Shown here in pieces: positions 49,371-56,674 of a stretch of DNA of 64,000 bases. Under the pieces are notes generated by a model. It worked only from the letters and a program-made list of their open reading frames with translations, searched no databases and had not been told where the DNA came from. Each line of letters starts with the position of its first letter. The first letter of the stretch is position 1. The stretch is from Paractinoplanes maris (GTDB lineage Bacteria; Actinomycetota; Actinomycetes; Mycobacteriales; Micromonosporaceae): the NCBI RefSeq assembly GCF_023544465.1, contig NZ_JALPVL010000016.1, positions 186,001 to 250,000 of the forward strand. The letters are read 5' to 3'. The translations under genes were made by a program, and so were the position numbers.

Positions 49371-50453
49371 GTCCCGCAGGTCGCCGGCCCAGCTGCGCAG
49401 TGCCTCCCGGCTTCCGGGGTCGTCCAGCCCCGCGCCGAGGAGCTCGGCCAGAGACAGCAGCCACAGCAGCGGCGCCGCCGCGAGCGCGATCACCGGAAGC
49501 GGCCACCAGGCGGTCGCCGCATAGGCGACGAGGAGCCCGATCGCCGCGCCGGTGAGCGCGAGCCCGGCCGTGCCGGCCCGGCGCATGAGGCTCGGCAGCA
49601 GCCGCAGGCAGCGCCACGGCAACCGCCCGGCCGGGATCAGCACCCGAGCCGCGAAGCCGGCCATCACGGCGGCCAGCACCGCCGCCACCACCCGCGCGAA
49701 CGTCCCGGCCGGGGCCCACCACCAGTGCGCCACCAGCAGCAGCGCGCAGACCAGCCCCGCGCTCACGGCCAGCCCCCGCCGCAGGCCGCTCAGCACGCCC
49801 CGGATCGGCCAGGTCATCGACACCAGGTCGGCCCGGCCCGGATTGTCGCGGGCCACCTCGCGCAGCGCCCGCATCGACCGCCGCACCTTGAGCCGCTCGG
49901 CGTCGAGCATGGCGACCAGCCAGCGCCCGTACGGATTGTCCGGGGCCACCGCCAGGGCGGCCCGGGCCGCCACCCGCGCCGCCTCCCGGTTCCCGGCGTC
50001 GCGCTCGACGTCGGCCACCGTGAGCAGCCCTTCCACCGACTGCGGATCAAGCGTGCGCCCGTGCGCCGCCGCGGCCCGGGCCCGCTCGAAATCCCGCCCG
50101 GCGGCCAGCGCCCGGGCCAGCACGAAATGCCCCGAGGCCACCTCCGGCTCCAGCCGCACCGCCTCGGTGGCCGCGCCGACCGCCTCCCGCGAGCGGATCA
50201 GGGCGATGAGGTTCTCCGCGCGTTCCAGGTGCGCGTCGGCCAGCAGCGGGGTGGCCGCGACGGCGGCATCCGCGCCGGCCAGCGCTCCCGCGTAGTCTCG
50301 CTGCAGCCGCAGCACCGAGGCCAGCAGGGTCAGCAGCCACCCGTCGCCCGGTGCCTCGGCCAGCCCCGCCCGCGCGGTCCGTTCGGCCTCGGCGTAACGC
50401 CCGACCTCGGCCAGTCTCTGTGCCCGCCAGTACGCCCCTGGCGGCGAGCTCAC
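49368..50453 (-). CDS. TPR-repeat membrane protein
   Basis: A 361-residue protein with an N-terminal TPR array (about 5-200: AYWRAQRLAEVGRYAEAERTARAGLAEAPGDGW and similar helices). A C-terminal membrane part has four helices (about 228-345). It is coupled to the AAA+ gene by a GTGA overlap, with which it likely works; the AAA+ protein has an N-terminal TPR-like segment too. Its stop codon, TAA, is formed by the end of the inserted MITE-like element; reconstruction of the empty site gives TAG at the same place, so the protein is not truncated. Confidence 0.85.
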   Translation of the reverse strand: MSSPPGAYWRAQRLAEVGRYAEAERTARAGLAEAPGDGWLLTLLASVLRLQRDYAGALAGADAAVAATPLLADAHLERAENLIALIRSREAVGAATEAVRLEPEVASGHFVLARALAAGRDFERARAAAAHGRTLDPQSVEGLLTVADVERDAGNREAARVAARAALAVAPDNPYGRWLVAMLDAERLKVRRSMRALREVARDNPGRADLVSMTWPIRGVLSGLRRGLAVSAGLVCALLLVAHWWWAPAGTFARVVAAVLAAVMAGFAARVLIPAGRLPWRCLRLLPSLMRRAGTAGLALTGAAIGLLVAYAATAWWPLPVIALAAAPLLWLLSLAELLGAGLDDPGSREALRSWAGDLRD

Positions 50454-51649
50454 CGCTTGCGCTTCTTCAGGTAGGCCGCGAGTTCGTCGTACTCACCCGA
50501 CTCGTTGGCGAACATCGCGACGTTGCGGGCGGTGGCGAACCACCCGTCGGTCGACGGCCGGATCTCGCGGACCGCGTTGAGCACGTCCTGCTGGTTGATC
50601 ATGCGGATCTCGCCGCTGGCGATCGAGTCGCGCATGGCGAACTCGGCCGCGGTCTCGCAGACGTGGGCCAGGTCGGCGCCCGAGTAGTTCTCGGTGACGT
50701 CGGCGACGCGGCCCAGGTCGACGCCGGCCACCGGGCGGTCGCGCAGGTGGTATTCCAGGATCGCGGCCCGGGCGGGCTTGTCGGGCGGAAGGACCAGCAG
50801 CGTACGGTCGAGGCGCCCCGGACGGCGCAGGGCCGAGTCGATGTCCCACGGCGCGTTCGTCGCGGCCAGCACGAAGACGCCGTCGTTGTTGCCGTCGACG
50901 CCGTCGAGCTCGGTCAGCAGCTGGTTGACCACCGTGCGCATCGACGACGAGTTGAGCTGGCTGCGCTTGTGACCGAGCGCGTCGATCTCGTCGAGGAAGA
51001 GCACGCACGGCGCGTGCCCGCGCGCGGAGTCGAAGAGGTCGTGCAGGTTGCGCTCCGAGCTGCCGACCCACATGTTGAGCACGTCGGTGATCGACAGCGA
51101 GATGAACGCGGCCCCCATCTCCCCGGCCACGGCGCGCGCCAGGAACGTCTTGCCACAGCCGGGCGGCCCGTAGAGCAGGAGACCGCCGCGCAGGCTCTTG
51201 CCGAACAACGTGCGCAGCTTGGGGTTCTTCAGCGGGCCGAGGAACGAGACCTCGAGCCGCTTCTTGACCTCCTGCATGCCGCCCACGTCGGCCAGCGTGA
51301 TCGTCGACCGCTCGACGTCGAACGTGCGGTCCTCGTGCCCTTTCACCGGCTCCGGCTCGTGCGAGAAGCGGGGCGGCACGATGTTGCCCAGATCCTGCTC
51401 CATGGCCGCCCAGTCGACGCCCTCCGCGGCCGGCGGCGGGGTGGCCGGGCCGCCGAGCGCCGCCGTCATCAGCTTCTGCGCGGTGGCATTGCCGGGCTCG
51501 CGCGCCAGCACCTGAGCCGCGTGCCCGACCGCCTCGGGACCACGGCCCGCGCCCACCAGCAGCTCGGCCAGATGCAGGCGCAGCGTCAGGTCGTCGGGCC
51601 GGGCCTCGACGGCCGCGGTCAGGCTGTCGATCAGGGGCGAGTCGCTCAT
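50450..51649 (-). CDS. AAA+ ATPase with N-terminal TPR-like region
   Basis: A 399-residue ATPase of the FtsH/Vps4-like (classical AAA) type. A helical TPR-like N-terminus (about 5-65) is followed by the ATPase domain. It has Walker A LLYGPPGCGKTFLARAV near residue 160, Walker B CVLFLDEIDALG, sensor-1 VLAATNAPWDID and paired arginines in LRRPGRLDRTLLV. There is no protease domain. It is encoded with the TPR membrane protein in one operon, so a chaperone or membrane-protein-handling pair is likely. The substrate is unknown. Confidence 0.92.
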   Translation of the reverse strand: MSDSPLIDSLTAAVEARPDDLTLRLHLAELLVGAGRGPEAVGHAAQVLAREPGNATAQKLMTAALGGPATPPPAAEGVDWAAMEQDLGNIVPPRFSHEPEPVKGHEDRTFDVERSTITLADVGGMQEVKKRLEVSFLGPLKNPKLRTLFGKSLRGGLLLYGPPGCGKTFLARAVAGEMGAAFISLSITDVLNMWVGSSERNLHDLFDSARGHAPCVLFLDEIDALGHKRSQLNSSSMRTVVNQLLTELDGVDGNNDGVFVLAATNAPWDIDSALRRPGRLDRTLLVLPPDKPARAAILEYHLRDRPVAGVDLGRVADVTENYSGADLAHVCETAAEFAMRDSIASGEIRMINQQDVLNAVREIRPSTDGWFATARNVAMFANESGEYDELAAYLKKRKR

Positions 51650-51682
51650 GACAGCGAATTATGCCCGCGCCGCCGAAGAACA

Positions 51683-51712
51683 AAGGCCGCCGGGGCACGC
51701 CCCGACGGCCTT
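51683..51712 (-). terminator. Rho-independent terminator after the NlpC/P60 gene
   Basis: AAGGCCG.CGGGGC and GCCCCG.CGGCCTT pair with a one-base mismatch in the stem. On the minus strand the stem is followed by TGTTCTTC. It lies 14 bp after the NlpC/P60 stop, between it and the AAA+ gene. Confidence 0.75.
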
Positions 51713-51726
51713 GTCACCCAGCGATC

Positions 51727-52704
51727 TCAGCCCGGTCGCCGGTAACCCGCGATCGGACCCCGGTCGATCGTCGCCATCCGCACGTGGTCGCCCGTGTGCG
51801 GGGCGTGCACCACCATTCCGCCACCGATGTAGATGGAGACGTGATGGAGGCTGCCCGGATAGTAGAAGACCAGGTCACCCGGTTGGAGCTCGTCCTTCGA
51901 CACCGGCCGGCCCTCGTTCCACTGATCCTTCGTGTAGTGGTCCAGGTGCACGCCGACACTCGCCCACGCCTCCTGGGTCAGACCCGAGCAGTCGTACGAG
52001 TTGGGCCCGGCCGACCCGAAGACGTAGGGCTTGCCGATCAGGTCACAGGCCCGCTGCGCCGCTCGGCCACCCTTGTCGTTGGTGTAGTCGATCGGGCACG
52101 GCCCGAGCCGGAACGGGCCGTCGTTGACGTCGGCCGAGCCGTAGGCCTGGATGCGCAGTTTCTGCAACGAGGTGATCTTGGACTGGATGGCCGTCTTGCG
52201 CTTGGCCAGGTCGACGTCGCGGGCGGCGATCGACTTGGTGACGACGTCCAGGTCGGTCTTGGCCGCGGTGAGCTTGTCGCGCAGCGCGGCCACGTCGGCG
52301 ATCTGGTCGCGCTGGTTACGGGCCAGCTGGTCGAGATAGAGCAGCTTCTCGGTCAGCCCGGTCGGCGATCCGGTGACCAGCAGCGCGTTGACCGCGTTGG
52401 GCGCGCCCTGCTTGTACGCGTCGATCGCCAGCCCGCGGACCTGCCGCATGGCCACGTCGACCTGCACCTGCAACGGCGTGATCTGGGCGGCCAGCTTCTT
52501 CTGCTGGGCCCGGTTCTTGATCAGCTTGCCGTGCACGTCGTTGTACTGCTCGATGACCGGTTCGAGCTGGTTCCACTGCTTGTCGATCTGCGCCTCGACC
52601 GTCGAGGGTGAGGGTGCGGCCTGCGCCACGACGGGGCCGGAGAAGATGATTCCGACCGCGGCGAGGGTGCAGACCAGACTGCGCGCTAGTGCGGCACGAC
52701 GCAC
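51727..52704 (-). CDS. Secreted NlpC/P60 peptidoglycan endopeptidase
   Basis: A 325-residue cell-wall hydrolase of the RipA type. The signal peptide (about 1-30, ending AQA) precedes a long coiled coil (about 35-185). The NlpC/P60 domain (about 205-325) follows, with the catalytic Cys in NSYDCSGLTQEAW near residue 237 and His in LHHVSIYIGGG. It cuts D-Glu/meso-DAP-type peptide bonds. The GTG start has only a weak ribosome binding site. The long leader carries a ydaO-type riboswitch, so expression should fall or rise with cyclic-di-AMP, as for other actinobacterial wall hydrolases. Confidence 0.93.
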   Translation of the reverse strand: MRRAALARSLVCTLAAVGIIFSGPVVAQAAPSPSTVEAQIDKQWNQLEPVIEQYNDVHGKLIKNRAQQKKLAAQITPLQVQVDVAMRQVRGLAIDAYKQGAPNAVNALLVTGSPTGLTEKLLYLDQLARNQRDQIADVAALRDKLTAAKTDLDVVTKSIAARDVDLAKRKTAIQSKITSLQKLRIQAYGSADVNDGPFRLGPCPIDYTNDKGGRAAQRACDLIGKPYVFGSAGPNSYDCSGLTQEAWASVGVHLDHYTKDQWNEGRPVSKDELQPGDLVFYYPGSLHHVSIYIGGGMVVHAPHTGDHVRMATIDRGPIAGYRRPG

Positions 52705-52729
52705 GGAGGTGTGGTGTCCTTTCTTCCCT

Positions 52730-52865
52730 CAGGCCGCCGACCGGGTTAGCTGACGGGTTCGGGCGGGAAGCGCGCCCGGCCGCGACACCTCGCGGCTGCA
52801 CCCCTGTTGCTCGGGTCCCCGGTACGCCCCCCAGGGGGCGACTAGGCGGTGGCCCGTCAGATCGG
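52730..52865 (-). promoter_or_regulatory. ydaO-yuaA (cyclic-di-AMP) riboswitch
   Basis: The minus-strand leader of the NlpC/P60 gene has the conserved ydaO features. The closing stem CTGACGGG / CCCGTCAG joins positions 52853-52860 and 52750-52757. CCGGGGACCCGAG appears at about 52811-52823 and CAGGGGTGCAGCC just after. GTCAGCTAACC, the invariant 3' block, is at 52744-52754. Such riboswitches are typically found before NlpC/P60 and resuscitation-factor genes in actinomycetes. Boundaries are approximate. Confidence 0.85.
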
Positions 52866-52979
52866 CCGGTTGGGCGATGGGGGCTGGCGGACCGGACAAC
52901 ACCGTACTCCCGATCATGTCGCCGACTGAAGGCACGCCGGGCGCAAAACTGTACGCACCCCTTCGTATACCGACGGTGA

Positions 52980-53888
52980 CTAGAGCGGCCACGCTTCCAG
53001 CGCTCGGTCGAGCCAGGGCACCACCAGGATCACCGTGGGTAACACCAGCAGACCGACCGCGGCCATCGCCACCACCGCGTTCAGAGCGACGGACGGATGG
53101 TGCGACCCGGTCAGCCGGGCCAGCCGCCAGCGGCGTGCGTCACCCCCGGCGTCGGCCTTGACGTCCTCCGCCAGGGGGACGGCGTCGCTGAGCCGCTCGA
53201 GCGCGGCCCGCAACGGCTCGGCGCCGACCCGGCGGCGGGCGACGTCGTCGGCGATCATCTCGAGCAGCAGGTGGACGGCGTCGAGCGGCCGCCGGCTGCG
53301 CAGCGGGCGGGGCACCGCGCGATAGAACGCGGTGAACGACTCCATGACCACCTCGTGCCGATGCCGCAGATGGGTCTGCTCGTGCGCGAGGACGGCGTCG
53401 ACCTGCTCGCGGTCGAGCACCTGCAGCACCCCGTTGCTGAGCACCACCCGCGGCTCCCGGCCGGGCACGCAGTAGGCCAGCGGCAGCGGGCCGTCGAGCA
53501 CGCGCAGATTGTCCGGGCCCAGCTCGCGGTGCTGCTCGGCCCGGTCGAGCAGGTCGACCAGCAGGCGGTGCCGGGCGCGGCGGGCCCGGGAGCGGCGGCT
53601 GACCCCGATCAGCGAGACCAGCAGCCGCACGATGATCACCGCGGCGACCGCCAGGGCGCCGATCAGGGCGGCCTCGGCGACCGGCTTGCCCGAGCCGGCG
53701 GCCCGGGTGACCTCCTCGGGCGCGGCCAGCACGACGCCGAGGGCGGCCAGCACGGCCGAGAGAGTGATCGACTGCCAGAGCACGACCGCGGCCACCGGCG
53801 CCCGGTCGGGCCAGCGCGCGCCGGCCAGGATGCCCGGCACGACCAGCGACAACGTCAGGCCGAGCGCACCCAGCAGGAGCGCGGTCAC
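52980..53888 (-). CDS. M56 family (BlaR1-like) membrane metallopeptidase
   Basis: A 302-residue integral membrane peptidase with four helices and the zinc motif AVLAHEQTHLRHRHE near residue 165. It is short and lacks a penicillin-sensing domain, so it is a regulator-type M56 protein, not a BlaR1 receptor. The GTG overlaps the BlaI-type repressor's stop (GTGA). The pair is the standard cleavage module: the peptidase would inactivate the repressor upon an unknown signal. Confidence 0.9.
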   Translation of the reverse strand: MTALLLGALGLTLSLVVPGILAGARWPDRAPVAAVVLWQSITLSAVLAALGVVLAAPEEVTRAAGSGKPVAEAALIGALAVAAVIIVRLLVSLIGVSRRSRARRARHRLLVDLLDRAEQHRELGPDNLRVLDGPLPLAYCVPGREPRVVLSNGVLQVLDREQVDAVLAHEQTHLRHRHEVVMESFTAFYRAVPRPLRSRRPLDAVHLLLEMIADDVARRRVGAEPLRAALERLSDAVPLAEDVKADAGGDARRWRLARLTGSHHPSVALNAVVAMAAVGLLVLPTVILVVPWLDRALEAWPL

Positions 53889-54235
53889 TTCTTCCGCTGA
53901 GCGGCTTCGATCGCTGCGGCCAGCGCGTCCGGCGGGAGCTGCCCGACGAAATACGCCAGCGCCGCATCCTGATCGGCGCTGGCCGTCAGCGCGTCGAGCA
54001 TGACCGAGGCGGTCATCTCCTCGCGGGTCTGCGCCGGACCATACCGATAGGCGCGGTCCGCCTTCTGCTGGGTGACCACACCCTTTTTCGCCAACCGGTC
54101 GAGCACGGTCATCACCGTCGTGTAGGCCAAGTCGCGCTGACGGCTCAGGCGCTCGTGCACCTGCCGCACGGTGAGTGGCTCACCGGCGTCCCACAACTGC
54201 GTCATGACCTCGCGTTCCAGATCCCCGAGAGCCAT
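53885..54235 (-). CDS. BlaI/MecI/CopY-family repressor
   Basis: A 116-residue winged-helix repressor. MALGDLEREVMTQLWDAGEPLTVRQVHERLSRQRDLAYTTVMTVLDRLAKKGVV is a clear BlaI/MecI domain, and the C-terminal helices serve as the dimer region. The ATG at 54235 gives the standard N-terminus; an ATG 12 bp upstream is possible. It is coupled to the M56 gene. TACTACG-type palindromes 36-72 bp upstream lie between it and cydA, so it probably represses itself and may repress cydABDC. Confidence 0.92.
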   Translation of the reverse strand: MALGDLEREVMTQLWDAGEPLTVRQVHERLSRQRDLAYTTVMTVLDRLAKKGVVTQQKADRAYRYGPAQTREEMTASVMLDALTASADQDAALAYFVGQLPPDALAAAIEAAQRKK

Positions 54236-54270
54236 GTGACCGAGCATACCGCCTCTACTGCACATCGTCG

Positions 54271-54307
54271 TACTACGTGGCGTAGTATCTACTACGAGAC
54301 GTCGTAG
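54271..54307. promoter_or_regulatory. BlaI-type operator between blaI-like gene and cydA
   Basis: TACTACGTGGCGTAGTA (54271-54287) has perfect 7-bp arms matching the BlaI/MecI TACTAC-type consensus. A weaker second dyad, CTACGAGACGTCGTAG, follows at 54292-54307, ending 12 bp before the cydA ATG. Confidence 0.75.
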
Positions 54308-54319
54308 AGGGGCACCCAC

Positions 54320-55681
54320 ATGGACGTGCTGGACTTGACCCGGCTGCAGTTCGCGGTCGTGACGATCTACCACTACTTCTTCGTGCCGCTGTCGATCAGC
54401 CTGGCCGCGACCGCCGCCGGCCTGCAGATCGCCTGGCTGCGCACGAAGCGCGACGAATACCTGCACCTGACCAAGTTCGTCGGCAAGCTGCTGATCGTCA
54501 CCTTCGCGGTCGGCGTGGTCACCGGGCTGGTCCAGGAGTTCCAGTTCGGCCTCGGGTGGAGCGCGTTCGCCAAGTTCTACGGCGACGTCTTCGGGCCCAC
54601 GCTGGCCATCGAGGGGATGCTCGCGTTCTTCCTGGAGGCGACGTTCCTGGCACTCTGGTATTTCGGCTGGGACCGGCTGCCGCGCGCGATCCACACCGCG
54701 TGCATCGCCGTCGTCGCGCTCGGCACGATGCTCTCGGCCTTCATCATCCTGGCCGGCAACTCCTTCATGCAGAACCCCGTGGCGTACGTCCTGGACCCCG
54801 TGACCGGCCGGGCCCGGCTCACCTCGTTCACCGAGCTCATGCTCAACAAGGTCAACCTGGCCGCCTTCCCGCACACCCTGTCGGGAGCGGTCATGGTCGG
54901 CGGCGCACTGCTGCTGGGGCTCGGCGTGTGGCGTCTCGCGGCCGATCCGGCGTACCGGATCCTGGCCCGGCTCGGCGCCTGGCTGACGGTGGCCGGCGGG
55001 GCGTTCACCGCGCTCACCGGCGACCACCTGGGCAAGGTCATCACCGAGGTGCAGCCGATGAAGATGGCCGCGGCCGAGGCGCTCTACGAGACCACGGCCG
55101 GCGCGCCGTTCTCGGTCTTCGCCACCGGCAAGCCCCTGCCCGAGTTCTCGCTCGAGATCCCCTGGCTGCTGTCCATCCTGGCCAAGGGCAACCCGAACGC
55201 GACGGTCCAGGGCATCGACGACCTCCAGGCCCGGTACGCGGCGGAGTTCGGCCCCGGTTCCTACGTGCCGATGATCCCGGTCGCCTTCTGGACGTTCCGC
55301 CTGATGATCGGGATCGGCATGCTGGCCGCTCTCCTCGGGGCGCTCTACCTCTGGCGTACGAGAAAAGGTCGTGAAGCTCCGCGCTGGCTGACCCGATGGC
55401 TGCCGCTGATCCCGCTGCTGCCCACCGCGGCCAACTCGTTCGGCTGGATCTTCACCGAGACCGCGCGGCAGCCGTGGATCGCGTTCGGCATCTCCAAGGT
55501 CGCCGACGGCATCTCCCCGGGCCTGACCAGCTCGGAGGTCATCGCGTCACTGGCCGGGTTCACGCTCGTCTACGGCGTGGTCGCCGTGGTCTGGCTCCGG
55601 CTCGTACGCCACCTGGCCCGCCAGCCACTGGCCCCGGCGCCCGTCGCGGCGGACCGGCCCGAGCCCGCACCGGTCTACTGA
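54320..55681 (+). CDS. cydA: Cytochrome bd oxidase subunit I
   Basis: A quinol oxidase subunit of 453 residues with nine or so membrane helices. RLQFAVVTIYHYFFVPLSI near the N-terminus includes the haem His, and FPHTLSGAVMVGG near residue 185 another. The long Q-loop insertion of Escherichia coli-type CydA is absent, as in other Gram-positive enzymes. GRQPW-like TARQPWIAFG is also present. The ATG at 54320 follows AGAGGGGC. It heads cydA-cydB-cydDC, serving low-oxygen respiration or resistance to respiratory inhibitors. The operator just upstream suggests control by the BlaI-type repressor. Confidence 0.97.
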   Translation: MDVLDLTRLQFAVVTIYHYFFVPLSISLAATAAGLQIAWLRTKRDEYLHLTKFVGKLLIVTFAVGVVTGLVQEFQFGLGWSAFAKFYGDVFGPTLAIEGMLAFFLEATFLALWYFGWDRLPRAIHTACIAVVALGTMLSAFIILAGNSFMQNPVAYVLDPVTGRARLTSFTELMLNKVNLAAFPHTLSGAVMVGGALLLGLGVWRLAADPAYRILARLGAWLTVAGGAFTALTGDHLGKVITEVQPMKMAAAEALYETTAGAPFSVFATGKPLPEFSLEIPWLLSILAKGNPNATVQGIDDLQARYAAEFGPGSYVPMIPVAFWTFRLMIGIGMLAALLGALYLWRTRKGREAPRWLTRWLPLIPLLPTAANSFGWIFTETARQPWIAFGISKVADGISPGLTSSEVIASLAGFTLVYGVVAVVWLRLVRHLARQPLAPAPVAADRPEPAPVY

Positions 55682-55693
55682 GGAGCTTCTGAC

Positions 55694-56674
55694 GTGATCA
55701 CCTTCTGGTTCTCGGTCGTCGTTCTCGCCTGGGTGCTCTATTTCGTGCTCGAGGGCTTCGACTTCGGCGTCGGCCTGCTCGGCCCGGTGCTCGGCCGCGA
55801 CGACCACGAGCGGGGCGCGGCCGTGCGCACCATCGGCCCGTTCTGGGACGGCAACGAGGTCTGGCTGGTGGCCGCCATCGGGGTCACCTTCGCGGCCTTC
55901 CCGGCCTGGTATTCGGCGCTGCTGGCCGGCCTCTACCTGCCCATGGTCGTGTTGTTGCTGCTGCTGGCGGTCCGCGGCGTGGCCCTGGAGTTCCGCGGCA
56001 AGGGCGACGGCCCGGTCTACCGCCGCCGGGCCGACGTGGCGCTGGCCCTCAGCTCACTGGGCATCGTGCTGGTCTGGGGCGCTCTGCTGGCCGCCTTCGT
56101 GCGCGGCCTGGCCATCAACGGCAACGGCGATGTCGTGGGCGGCGGATTCGACCGCACGTTCGGTCCCGTGCTGACGCCGGCCGCGGGCCTGGGCGCGCTG
56201 GCCGCCCTCTACGCCACACTGCTGCTCGGGGCGACGTTCCTCGCCCTGCGGACCAGCGGCCCTCTGCGCCGCCGCGCCCGCACGCTGGCACGGTGGCTGG
56301 GCACCGGTGGGGCCGTCGCGCTTCTGGTCGCCGGTTTCGGTACGGGGTCCCCGACCGCCCTCGCCGCGGCGGTGCTCGCCTTCGGCGCCGGCCTGCTGGC
56401 CCGCACCGGCCGCGAGGCTCTGGCCTTCACCGCCACGGCCGCCGGGGTGGCCGGTGCCGTGGTGGCGGTCTTCACCACCCACGGCGCCGTCGTCCTGCAC
56501 AGCACCCTCGACCCGTCCTTCGCCCTGACCCGCGCGGCCGCCGCCGCCACGCCGCAGGCCCTGGAGCTGATCACCTGGGCCGGCGTCCTCATCCTGCCCG
56601 GTGTCCTCGCCTACCAGGCCTGGTCCTACTGGGTCTTCCGCCGCCGGGTAGCCAGCGAACGGGTCCCCTCATGA
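55694..56674 (+). CDS. cydB: Cytochrome bd oxidase subunit II
   Basis: A 326-residue membrane subunit with about eight helices. The N-terminal FVLEGFDFGVGLLGPVLGRD and GPFWDGNEVWLVAAIG are diagnostic for CydB. The start is GTG at 55694, 12 bp after cydA, with AGGAGC upstream. Its stop overlaps the cydDC start (ATGA). It forms the bd oxidase with CydA. Confidence 0.97.
   Translation: MITFWFSVVVLAWVLYFVLEGFDFGVGLLGPVLGRDDHERGAAVRTIGPFWDGNEVWLVAAIGVTFAAFPAWYSALLAGLYLPMVVLLLLLAVRGVALEFRGKGDGPVYRRRADVALALSSLGIVLVWGALLAAFVRGLAINGNGDVVGGGFDRTFGPVLTPAAGLGALAALYATLLLGATFLALRTSGPLRRRARTLARWLGTGGAVALLVAGFGTGSPTALAAAVLAFGAGLLARTGREALAFTATAAGVAGAVVAVFTTHGAVVLHSTLDPSFALTRAAAAATPQALELITWAGVLILPGVLAYQAWSYWVFRRRVASERVPS

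Noticed and set aside
54236..55027. Longer version of the BlaI-type repressor
   Set aside because: Upstream codons lie antisense to cydA and have no similarity to the family; the ATG at 54235 gives the normal N-terminus.
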